From Eurosta solidaginis (lineage: Eukaryota > Arthropoda > Insecta > Diptera > Tephritidae), in the NCBI RefSeq assembly GCF_040869045.1, contig NC_090324.1, positions 59,797,346-59,861,345 on the forward strand: DNA of 64,000 bases, given 5' to 3'. A program made the position numbers and the translations under genes. Shown piece after piece: positions 53,178-63,680 of this stretch (position 1 is its first letter; each line of letters starts with the position of its first letter). The notes beneath the pieces are model-generated. The model ran no database searches. It was not told the DNA's origin and was given only the letters and a program-made list of their open reading frames with translations.

Positions 53178-54234
53178 AAAATAAAAAATAAAAAAACGAA
53201 CGAATTTATCTTCTATCAGGATTACAAAATATATAATTATCTTTCTAAAATAATATCATTTTATGAATTTTGGAAATTTTTACAGTGTACTTTGTACTAA
53301 GTCCGTCGCCTGTTTTTTTATTAGCTATCAATTTTGTTTCAAATGTAGTTGAAACATAAGAAGTTTCTGGCGATCGCTCCCCTAAACGCAAAGCTCTTGA
53401 TTCTAATGCCAGAAGATCTGTTGTTAAAAGCAAGAATCTGTGCTATAATTATCTAAGCAGCAATCACCAGTTTAATAAGTGCTTGAACTCTGCGAACTAT
53501 CGTGTTTGCAATTCTCATCATACCTTATTACATTTTAACTTAGTAGCATACCTTAGATCTTGAGTAACAAAGTGAAGTAAATGTCCCAAATACAACAGGT
53601 AGTGAAAAGATTGATTTTCAGCCTATTTTAAGCAGCCTATTGAAGAAGTGAAAATTCCTTCGCAAACAATTTTACCTAGTTAATTTGCTACTGTTAAAGA
53701 TCAATGCGGTATTGCTCGATTTTCGAATACTAATTTCCAATAACAGTGCTTTCTTCCCGAAGCGTTGGAATTATGCGCGGAATGTGATTGTTACATTAAA
53801 ATCTGCCAAAAATTAAAATATTTTTAATATTGAAGCGCTTATTCTCCAGAAGTTGACTTCGACACTACCATCCTTGGTTCTGATCAACTTTGGAATATTC
53901 TAACAGGTGAAAATGTTCAGTTATCCAATCAAACTCTGACTCACATGCTTCAGTAAGTCACGCATTACAAGATGTCGATAACCTTATTCCGTAGAAAAAC
54001 ACTTTGCAAAAGTTCAAAGAGCTGAGGATGGAAGTTATGTGCTCAAGTATCCATTCAAGTATCATTGAAGAACATCGCTAATACTTTACCACAAGCTATT
54101 TCACGTTCCAATAGTATGGATGCCAAATTCCAAAGTCAGTCTGCTATAAGAAACAGTATAAAACAGTCATCGCAGCGACAGCGCCAACGGCAACAGAGCG
54201 TCCTCAGTGACAGAATACCCATCAAAACCAAAAA
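53178..54234 (+). other. Spacer with a possible BEL protease remnant
   Basis: Mostly non-coding. A + strand segment near 53850-53950 reads VDFDTTILGSDQLWNIL, resembling the IxxLIGSDxxW part of BEL/Pao protease regions, without flanking support. Treat it as weak. Confidence 0.3.
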
Positions 54235-55105
54235 TTTTTGAATATAAAGATATTGCATGCGCGAACTTCGGTGGAAAGCAGCGGAGCGTAACAAAATTCT
54301 AGTAGGTCACTTTCGCCACACCAAAAACTTTAACACAATTTTTAACATAATTTAAGCACAGAAATACACTGATTGGAGTTTTAGTGAGTAAAAGTTAAAA
54401 TTCTGAACACATTAGCTAAATAAAAAGTGTACAAATAATTATTAAATAACAAATACAGACAGTGGTAGTTTAACAAATTCTGCTGTGGTAAGTGGTGAAG
54501 GAGACCTACTAGAATTTTGTGAAGCTTACCTCACACGATTTTTCGTCCATGCAATGTCTCTATATTATATCGTTTCTGCCACAACCGAGCTTCCTCAGTT
54601 ACAGCACACCAAGCACGAAAGACAACGCAACGGCAAACACCAGCATAGACACGCCAACAACACATCAAAGAGTTTTGAAAAATAAAGATGTTGCATGCGC
54701 GAACATCAGTGGAAAGCAACGGAGCTCCACAAAATTCTAGTAAGTCACTTCCACCACACCAAAACTTTGACACAATTTTTAACATAATTTAAGCACACAA
54801 AATACACTTATTGGAGTTTTAGAGAATGAAAGTTAAAATTCTGAACAGATTAGCTGAATAAAAAATTTTGAAATAATTGTTAAATAATAAATACAGATAG
54901 TGGTAGTTTAACAAATTCTGCTGTGGTGAATGGTGAATGTGACCTACCAGAGTTTTCTTCACACTATTTTTCGCTCATGCAACATCTTTATTTTTCAAAA
55001 ATCTTTGAACACATCCACGCGCTAGCGGGACCGGGTGGAGCGCTAGCCAACATAAGTAATCTAGAAAAAACCAAAACAAGCGAGCACGCGACCAGGCACG
55101 CAAAC
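54235..55105. repeat. Two-unit ~440-base tandem duplication
   Basis: Units begin near 54235 and 54674. Shared words include GATATTGCATGCGCGAAC versus GATGTTGCATGCGCGAAC, TTTTTAACATAATTTAAGCA and GGTAGTTTAACAAATTCTG. Identity is roughly 80-85%. Short ORFs (54485, 54519, 54923) lie in the units and resemble each other at their N-termini, but show no domain. Confidence 0.75.
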
Positions 55106-55169
55106 GGGACTAGGGTGGACCGTTACCAACAAGCCACGCCGTCGCCCAAAACAAATAAAAGAGAATGAA

Positions 55170-56212
55170 ATACATGAAATATTTATTATAATACATTTAG
55201 GGAATAGTGTAAAGTAGGTTTAAATAAAGTGAATTGTACGATTTGGAAAAGAGTGCCGAATGTTATTTCGCTTTATTTCATCGCTCTATTATGCGACGCT
55301 TCCATCACTTATATAACCATGATCCGGATTCAATTGTAGCGGTTAGGCCCTCACCACGTTTATCTTTCTAGACAAATACAAGCCAGGTATGATCTTGAGA
55401 TGTTGCTAAATGTGCATCACAGTATTCTTATAGTTGAAAACCAGCAACAACTGTCAGTGCTGCTCCAAAACAATCAAAGTTATTGTATATGAATAACTGT
55501 GTAACTTTTGATATAGTGCGCGAAAGTTGTAACTGCTTCTTATTAGTGAATGTAATATTAAATCCAAAACTTTTTCATGATATCGTGGTTGATGGCAGGT
55601 CCACAGCAGACTGCCAAACAGCACAGTTTGTCAATTTGGATCGAAGAATGATCGCCATGTAACGAAGCAACACAATTATACTTTGTGTTGTTCTCAGAGT
55701 GATCGCACAATTATTTACTTTATTGGAAAAATTGGTTATTATGCATAATAAATTATTCTAAACAATTCTTATGTGCACAATACATATTTACGATAATACT
55801 TACATGCTAAATATACAAAATGTACTGATGTGCATATGCCAGTGAATGCCATAAATACATGTATATCCAGTTCGCTGGTAAATGCAATCTAAGCATAAAC
55901 AAAATAGTATGGACACAAACAAAAGTATGTAGCAATGTATAAGCAAGTAGTGGGCTCGATTTGAGTGTTCTCCTTGGCTTGGGCTGCATATATTACAAGC
56001 AAGTGGAGTCTATTGTACTTTTGGGGCGTGTGATATTATGTTATGTGCATACATATGTATGTTGATACATTACACCCAATCACTTTAAGAGAATGACGCT
56101 TGTTTAAAATGCACTACACGGGGTAGGGTACACTAGGCAAGCACTTCAATTTCATAAATAAAGAGCGCGACAACTTTCGTTTCCGTTGGACCGTTCACTT
56201 CTTAACTTAAAA
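55170..56212. other. Unassigned AT-rich spacer
   Basis: No gene, terminal repeat or known element recognised. Confidence 0.35.
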
Positions 56213-57398
56213 CAAGTAAGGACGGGACTGTCTTCGGCTGTGCCGAAGACTTCATACCTTTCATGAATGGCGCTGAACAATAATCTTATCCCATTCGTAA
56301 TCTACGAATAATCGGATGTATAAGATAAGAAATATATAGTGAACAGATCTACATACCTAAACGATTTCTAAGATAAATATAAAATAAAAAATAGGTAGGT
56401 ACTTTGTGTGAGGTCTGCGTGTAAAAACTATGACTACGAATCACGTATTTCAACAATATATGACGTAAACGTAACTATTTGATGACTATTTTATGAATTT
56501 TGAAGCTTCTAGCCGTAAAAAAGGGGCAAAAAAATACAGGTTATATGGGGTATATAATATATGAACCACCGATCTCTATGATTTTTTCAGACAACAATAT
56601 ATGCTATATACGTAAGCAATCGGTAAAAGTTGAAGCTTCTAGCTGGTAAAAAGGGGCCGAAATCGCAAAAAAAAATATATATACTATATATATATACTAT
56701 ATATACCATCATATATATATTATATATATCACCGATCTCTATGATTTTTTGACACAACAATACATACTATATACGTAAGCAATCGGTGGAATATGAAGCT
56801 TACAGCTGTTAAAATGGGGTAGAAATTCCGAAAAGTTTCTTATCTGAACAATCGGTTGTATGAGATATATACTATATATACAACCGATCTCTATGATTTT
56901 TTCAGGCAACAATATATGCTATATACGTAAGCAATCGGTGAAATTTGAAGCTTGTGGTAGCGGTTGTGGGGGATATATACTATATATACGACCGATCTCA
57001 TCAATTTTTTCAGGCAACAATATGTGCAATATACGAAAGTATATGGTGAAGTTTGAAGCTTCAATCTGTTAAATTGGGTAAGATATTACAAAAATGCTCT
57101 TTTTCTGAAAAATCAGTTGTATGGAGGATTTATGCTATAGTGCTCCGATCCGGTCGGTTCCGACAAATGTCTAATCGAACACCTAAATACAAATTTTCTC
57201 AAGATATCTCAAAAATTGAGGGACTAGTTTGCATACAAACAGACAGACGGACAGACGGACATGGCTAAATCAACTCAGCTCTTCAACCTGATTATTTCGG
57301 TATACTTAATGGTGGGTCTATCTATTTTCCTTTAAGGACTTACAATTTTCGGTTTCGTGACGAAATTAATATACCATTTGATTTTCATGAAAGGTATA
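56213..57398 (+). mobile_element. Element U copy 1 (both ends intact)
   Basis: Starts CAAGTAAGG, then a perfect 7-base hairpin CTTCGGC/GCCGAAG (56232-56248), left subterminal repeat ATACCTTTCATGAA (56254-56267), an interior with ~150-base repeats containing CCGATCTCTATGATTTTTT, a GACAGACGGACAGACGG block, and right subterminal TTCATGAAAGGTAT (57384-57397). The layout and first nine bases equal those of element T, but the rest is different sequence. Confidence 0.82.
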
Positions 57399-59536
57399 AA
57401 AATAGGTAGGTACTTTGTGTGAGGATGCAAAGTTTCAGGTTTTTTGTGATCTGCGTGTAAAAACTATGACTACGAATCACGTATTTCAACAATATATGAC
57501 GTAAACGTAACTATTTGATGAAATTTTATGAATTTTGAAGCTTCTAGTCGTAAAAAAGGAGCAAAATATACAGGTTATATGGGGTATATAATATATGTAC
57601 CACCGATCTCTATGATTTTTTCAGACAACAATATATGCTATATACGTAAGCATTTGGTGAAATTTGAAGTTTCTAGCTGTTAAAATGGGGCAGAAATTTC
57701 GCAAAGTTTCTTATCTGAACAATCGGTTGTATGAGATTATATATACCACCGGGCCCTATGATTTTTTCAGACAACAATATATGCTATACACGTAAACATT
57801 TGGTGAATTTGAACATATCTAAACGATTTTTAAGATAAATATAAAATAAAAAATAGGTAGGTTCTTTGTGTGAGGATGCAAAGCTTCACGTTTTTTGTGG
57901 TCTGCATGTAAAAACTATGACTACAAATCACGTATTTCAAAAATATATGACGTAAACGTAACTATTTGATGAAATTTGATGAATTTTGAAGCTTCTAGCC
58001 GTAAAAAAGGGGCAAAAATAACAGTTTATATGAAGTATATAATATATATACCACCGATCTCTATGATTTTTTCAGACAACAATATGTGCTATATACGTAA
58101 ACATTTTGTGAAATTTCAAGCTTCTAGCTGTTAAAACGGGGCAGAAATTGCGCAAAGTTTCTTATCTGAACAATCGGTTGTATGAGATATATACTATGTA
58201 TACCACCGATATCAATGATTTTTTCAGACATCAATATATGTTATACACGTTAGCATTTGGTGAAATTTGAAGCTTCTAGCTATTAAAATGGGGCCGAAGT
58301 CGCAAAAAAAAAATATATATACTATATATACCATCATATATATATTATATATATCACCGATCTCTATGATTTTTTGACACAACAATACATACTATTTACG
58401 CAAGCAATCGGTGAAATATGAAGCTTATAGCTGTTAAAATGGGGTAGAAATTGCGAAAAGTTTCTTATCTGAACAATCGGTTTTATGAGATATATACTAT
58501 ATATACAACCGATCTCTATGATTTTTTCAGACAACAATATATGATATATACGTAAGCAATCGGTGAAATTTGAAGCTTATAGCTGTTAAAATGGGGTAGA
58601 AATTGCGAAAAGTTTCTTATCTGAACAATCGGTTGTATGAGATATATACTATATATACAACCGATCTCTATGATTTTTTCAGACAACAATATATGCTATA
58701 TACGTAAGCAATCGGTGAAATTTGAAGCTTATAGCTGTTAAAATGGGGTAGAAATTGCGAAAAGTTTCTTATCTGAACAATCGGTTGTATGAGATATATA
58801 CTATATATACAACCGATCTCTATGATTTTTTCAGACAACAATATATGCTATATACGTAAGTATTCGGTGAAATTTGAAGCTTCTAGCTGTTAAAATGGGG
58901 CTAAAATTTTCGAAAATATATATATATATACTATATATACCACCATATATATACTATATATACCACCGATCTTTATGATTTTTTCAAACAACAATATATG
59001 CTATATAAGTAAGCATTCGTTGAAATTTGAAGCCTCTAGCTCTTAAAATAGGGAAGTAATTACGAAAAGTTCCTTATCTGAACAATCGGTTGTGGGGGAT
59101 ATATACTATACATACGACCGATCTCATCAATTTTTTCAGGCAACAATATGTGCAATATACGAAAGTATATGGTGAAGTTTGTAGCTTCAATCTGTTAAAT
59201 TTAGTAAGATATTACAAAAATCATCTTTTTCTGCAAAATCGGTTGTATGGAGGATATATGCTATAGTGGTCCGATCCGGTCGGTTCCGACAAATGTCTAA
59301 TCGGACACCCAAATACACCCGCTCACCAAATTTTATCCAGATACCTCAAAAATTGAGAGACTACTTTGCATACAAACAGACAGACGGACAGACGGACATG
59401 GCTAAATCAACTCAGCTCTTCAACCTGATTATTTCGGTATACTTAATGGTGGGTCTATCTATTTTCCTTTAAGGACTTACAATTTTCGGTTTCGTGACGA
59501 AATTAATATACCATTTCATTTTCATGAAAGGTATAA
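57399..59536 (+). mobile_element. Element U copy 2 (5'-truncated, with long array)
   Basis: Begins inside the element (AATAGGTAGGTACTTTGTG, compare 56390), abutting copy 1. About a dozen repeats follow with a 152-base period in the cleanest part (CCGATCTCTATG at 58509, 58661 and 58813), each with a TATATACTATATATA palindromic island. It ends TTCATGAAAGGTAT at 59521-59534. A second internal copy of the TAGGTAGGTTCTTTG block near 57855 shows higher-order duplication. Confidence 0.82.
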
Positions 59537-59570
59537 AGAGAGGAAGCGGTAAGTTTATAAATAGGTAGGT

Positions 59571-59774
59571 ATGTATGCATTTCTTAAACTTATTAAATTG
59601 ATACAGGGTGAATGTAAAGTATGAGTATGAGTATGTAAAGATTTTATACAATGTAATTATTTCAAAAAGGTGTAAGTATTTAAAAAATGTAAGTATTCCA
59701 AAATGGTAAGTTATTCAAGTAAGTATTTTAAAAAGATAGGTAAGTATATCACATTAACATGCCTATAAGTATAC

Positions 59775-59846
<72 letters not shown>

Positions 59847-59862
59847 CACTTAGTCATCCTCG
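59571..59862. repeat. Direct repeat R1 with long TA tract
   Basis: Starts ATGTATGCATTTCTT and ends TTAGTCATCCTCG. It matches 60204-60411 except for the length of its TA run and some indels. The pair flanks part of a BEL zinc-finger ORF. Confidence 0.85.
59776..59845. repeat. (TA)n microsatellite, about 70 bases
   Basis: Uninterrupted TA dinucleotides. The homologous position in R2 (60367-60394) has only about 28 bases. Confidence 0.95.
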
Positions 59863-60548
59863 AAATCGATGAGCGCTCATGTCTTCAACGGCGAAGCTGA
59901 CAGGTATAGCAGCTCTTTCAGTTCTTCAAGGGTTCCTTTCTTAAAAAGCTTTCTAAGCTGCCGCAAAGTTGGATTGCAACGTTCGAAGCGGACAGTGGGC
60001 CGCTCGATTATCCGTCTCGTCGGCATACGGGAACCATTGCGCCTTGTGCGTGCCGGAGTTGGGACTCGTTGGTGTCATGTGCATACCGAAATGGATACTC
60101 GTTGGGATTCCGTACGTGCTGTTTGGATAGTAGGTGGGCGGGAAGAGGGTATGGTGAGCTCTTCTGCAATATTGGCACCCACCCTGGGAGGTGCAAGCGT
60201 TCGATGTATGCATTTCTTAAACTTATTAAATTGATACAGGGTGAATGGTAAGTATGAGTATGAGTATGTAAAGATTTTATACAATGTAAGTGTTTCAAAA
60301 TGGTAAGTTATTCAAGTAAGTATTTTAAAAAGATAGGTAGGTATATCACATTAACATGCCTATAAGTATATATATATATATATATATATATATAACACTT
60401 AGTCATCCTCGTGACGTTGCCAGACAGTTGAGGCAATAATTATGAGCGCGGCTGTCTCGAAGCGTTCTGCCGGGACCAATAACAAAAATGCCGGACAGAA
60501 ACGCAACCTGTGGTAGCGACAGCAGAGGCGGCATTTGTTGTGCTCCAT
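59863..60548 (-). pseudogene. Zinc-finger ORF downstream of a second BEL pol (ORF2 homologue), interrupted
   Basis: On the minus strand a Met at 60548 begins MEHNKCRLCCRYHRLRFCPA, then YCLNCLATS. The frame is interrupted by repeat R2 (60204-60411) and resumes with HTSNACTSQGGCQYC and RRAHHTLFPP. The order CRxCxxxHxLRxCP, YCxNCLA, CxxC-HHTL matches ORF2 at 12784-14073. A pyrimidine tract ending CCCACAG (60552 upward) lies directly before the Met, like a 3' splice site, and the BEL integrase end lies about 125 bases upstream. No retropepsin part is visible; the tail reads LRKLFKKGTLEELKELL. Confidence 0.6.
60204..60411. repeat. Direct repeat R2 inserted in BEL ORF2 homologue
   Basis: A 208-base relative of R1 (59571-59862), including the same AACACTTAGTCATCCTCG end and a short TA run. 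It breaks the zinc-finger ORF between its second and third zinc motifs. Confidence 0.85.
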
Positions 60549-60671
60549 GATCTGTGGGAAAAAGAGAAAAAGCGAGAGAAAAAACACAGAACAGATTATA
60601 GAAAGTGTGAGTTTCAGCTGGTCTTATACGTATAGAACTTGGGTTGCGCGCGGGAAAAGTTGGTCGTAAAC

Positions 60672-60880
60672 TTAGCCTATAGGGGGTAGAATGCAAAGTT
60701 TAGTTATATTGCGGGTGACTGTACCCGCTTGGGTACGAACATCTACTACACGCACATGTTGGCCGGCTCCCGGATGGAGTTTGAGAACTCGCACCAAGCG
60801 CCAGTCATTTGGGGAAAGTAGGTCATCTTTGATAACGACCATATCTGATAATGACAAACTTTCCATCGCCTTTGGCGATA
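60672..60880 (-). pseudogene. BEL integrase C-terminus (second BEL element)
   Basis: The minus-strand frame reads LSDMVVIKDDLLSPNDWRLV and QHVRVVDVRTQAG, ending CILPPIG at 60672. It is the DUF5641-like end of a Pao integrase, homologous to 19206-19300. The upstream part is lost where a LINE fragment begins near 60880. Confidence 0.8.
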
Positions 60881-61303
60881 AAGTGCTGTCGGGTGCGAAA
60901 AAATGTGCGAGTGCTTTTTGCCGACAATATATAAAGCATTCTATGGTTAACGAAGTTAGACGGCGGGCCAACAGACGCACACATAATCATAAATTCAGCG
61001 CGTTCCCAATTACCATCACCGCCAAAGAGGTTGAGGATGCCATCGGTTATGCTAAACCATCTAAAGCAGTGGGCCCAGACGGCTTAGCCATGCAAATGCT
61101 TAAAAGCCTAGGTAAAGAGGGTTTCAAATATTTAGCACATGTCTTCAACCTGTCCCTTTCCACATTTGTCATTACCGAAAAATGGAAAATGGCTAAGGTG
61201 GTCCCGCTATTAAAGTCTGGGAAACCAGCTAATATAGGATATTCATATCACCCGATATCTCCTCTATCGCCAGCAGCCAATACTCTTGAAGCAATTTTAC
61301 TCT
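60881..61303 (+). pseudogene. Jockey-like LINE reverse transcriptase fragment
   Basis: A + strand open frame covers the RT N-terminal part: ITAKEVEDAIGYAKPSKAVG followed by PDGLAMQMLKSLG, then FNLSLSTFVI and EKWKMAKVVPLLKSGKP with a damaged YRPISLLSP-equivalent. This is the SKAxGPDGL to WKxAxVxPLLKxGKP pattern of Jockey-clade LINEs. It ends at the SINE insertion; no LINE sequence is recognised beyond it. Confidence 0.82.
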
Positions 61304-61672
61304 GGAGGCCACCGTGGTGTGGTGGTAGCGTGCTCCGCCTGCCACACCGTATGCCCTGGGTTCGCACCCCGGGCAAAGCAACATCAAAATTTTAGAAATA
61401 AGTTTTTTCAATTAGAAGAAAATTTTTCTAAGCGGGGTCGCCCCTCGGCAGTGTTTGGGAAGCGCTCCGGGTGTATTTCTGCCATGAAAAGCTCTCAGTG
61501 AAAAGTCATCTGCCTTGCAGATGCCGTTCGGAGTCGCCATAAAACATGTAGGTCCCGTCCGGCGAATTTTTAGTGAAAATCAAGAGGAGCACGACGCAAA
61601 TTGAAAGAGAAGCTCGGCCTTAGATCTCTTCGGAGGTTATCGCGCCTTACATTTATTTATTTAATTTCACTC
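61304..61672 (+). mobile_element. tRNA-derived SINE
   Basis: The head carries a pol III A-box-like region (GTGGTGGTAGCGTGCTCC, about 61318-61335) and B box GGTTCGCACCC (61359-61369) in a tRNA-like context. A non-tRNA body of about 260 bases follows, then a tail TTACATTTATTTATTTAATT. Imperfect target duplications AATTTTACTCT (61293-61303) and AATTTCACTCT (61673-61683) flank it. It is inserted in the LINE fragment. A functional tRNA is excluded by the missing stem pairing and the attached body. Confidence 0.85.
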
Positions 61673-61683
61673 TCTGTATTACG

Positions 61684-62642
61684 CGAGCGATTAGCGCACG
61701 CACCTTTTTTGTTGCATGAATTTATATCCTGAATTTGTATTTATTGAATTCCAAACCCCCCTTAGCACACCACGGTAACACATCCAAAACCCAATCATCG
61801 TGGTTGGCAACGCGTGCGCTACTCGCTCGCCTGAACGAGCATCAGCTGTCAAACACTCATTGTTAACATTTTCTTTTTAATATATTCATTCGAAATTCTT
61901 TACCGTCGCGGTGTGACACGAAAATTTATAAAACTGTAACAAAATTCTGTAACCTTCAAGTTATAAAACCCCCATTTGTAAAGTGTAGGAAACCCTCACA
62001 AATTAAAGAAAAGGAGCGTTCTTTATAAATTTAAAAGTGTTTTATTGTGTGCTTGCGAAGTGTTCTCCATCTTAAGATTGTGCAAAGTGTAGCTTCAGCA
62101 ACCCCACAGTGGTGCAAGAATGGTGCAGGGCGTGTTAGAGCACTTTTCTCGCAAAAAATTTGCACGCTATAAATTCGCAATCTCCAATAAGAATTTCGAT
62201 AAGCTAATCAGTTTTCTCGTATCAAAACCCCTTTACAGTCCAACAAATCTAAGTGCAAATAAGACTCCTCTAAGTCACACCAAAAATGAAAACGAAAACA
62301 AAAAAACAAAAAACCTCATCTCGAGATAATGTAATACGAGTTAATTTCCCATATCAAAAATATAATAATTTCCCCTAAATACTTTAATACGCATATATAC
62401 TGACATATACATACGTTTATAAAAGTGCGGTACGCTGATTCAATTTTATTTTTGTTGCTCTCTCAAGCGGGTACAGTGGTACGAATTCACGGTTCGCGCT
62501 ATTAAATATATAATTTCAAAAATTCAAAAAGTTTATCTTGACGTGAAATTTGCATTGCGGTTAGAAATTTTTCTTTAAGTCGTCAACTCACTCTCTCTTT
62601 CTCAGGCTCTCTCCCTCACTCTCAGGCTCTCTCCCTCGCTCG
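61684..62642 (+). other. Probable LTR/leader of a third BEL element
   Basis: Sequence between the SINE and a BEL gag on the same strand. It includes pyrimidine-rich CTCTCTCCCTC repeats near 62585-62640. The other LTR would lie beyond the window, so LTR limits cannot be set. The ORF at 62120-62329 has no motif. Confidence 0.4.
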
Positions 62643-63680
62643 CCCACTTTATGTTAGGTGTCCCTCAAAGAAGCCAATCAAAATGCCCCACAATGGGTGA
62701 CGACGAAACATCTCAAAGCAGTTCCAAAGATCAACGCCAAAAACGCCAAATCACAAAAAAATAAGCAAATGTTCCCGGCAAGTAAATTCATCTCGGAAAC
62801 GGATAATTTCATGGACTACTGTGCTCGATCCAGGTACATCCCCGATTAACGAAAATACGGAATCGTCCCTGAAAATTAACGATATCAATATTGATAAGTT
62901 TTGGGACTGGGTCCAAACCTCCCATGACGCGGTATTATATACAGAAGATCTAGATCTCCCAGATGACTTCAAACCGGTCGCCTTTAATAAATACCGGTCA
63001 TGTCTAATTCTCCATGAGGACACAAAAGTCCAGGTAGGGGACCAAATTATGTTGCTCCACCAAACAAATACTCCCATAGCCCTCCCCACCGCATTACTTC
63101 CCAGAGATGGAATAGGTTTCGGCTTAAAAATCCCGCCTTGTGATACAGAAGTATTTTAAGGGGGTTTTGAAGAATGGCCGTCATTTCCGGACAGGACATG
63201 TTCACTGCGGTTTATATTAACCACTCAAAAGCCCAGAAATTATACCACCTCCGGTATAAAACACAAGGCAAAGCCGGCCAAATATTTAAACAGTTCCCGC
63301 TCAGTGATGACAATTTCGAACTGGCTTGGGAAGCCTTAAGGTCGCGATATGAAAATCGCAGGGTTTTGGTTGACAACCAAATAAAAACCCCTATGAATTT
63401 AAAACCAATTCCCATTGAAAATAGCGAGGATATACAGAAATTGAGGATATATATAATTGCCTCCAAATCCTCGCTACCCAGCAAGTTTCAACAGAAAGTT
63501 GGAATCCAATCCTCATTTATCTGGTCACCTCTAAACAAAATAATTATGCATTCAGAGGCAACAATCACGAAAAATCCAATCCGAGGATTCAAGCCCATGC
63601 TACAGAACACTTCACAATGTACAAATGCGCATAATGCAAAAACTCCGAGCACCCCTGTACAGCTGAGCAAAATTCGCTAG
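62643..63680 (+). pseudogene. BEL gag (third BEL element)
   Basis: The capsid part reads IPPCDTEVF, then, after a stop at 63159, GGFEEWPSF, DMFTAVYINHSKAQKLYHLR, KTQGKAGQIFKQFPLSDDNF and ALRSRYENRRVLVDNQI. This is the DUF1759 gag signature shared with 23374-24021. The upstream frames (62658-62849, 62821-63159) are helix-rich gag N-terminus in two frames. Frameshifts and stops make it non-functional. Confidence 0.82.

Noticed and set aside
53850..53950. BEL protease-like phrase as a third accessory ORF
   Set aside because: Only one short similarity without neighbouring gag or RT; recorded as a weak remnant only.
56860..57072. Repetitive ORF with YILYIRPIS motifs
   Set aside because: A translation of the element U tandem array, without independent coding support.
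59776..59845. TA tract as an origin or telomere-related sequence
   Set aside because: Plain dinucleotide microsatellite whose length differs between the two R repeats.
61318..61375. Possible tRNA gene
   Set aside because: A and B boxes are present, but the arms do not form a full cloverleaf and the sequence continues into a SINE body with target duplications.
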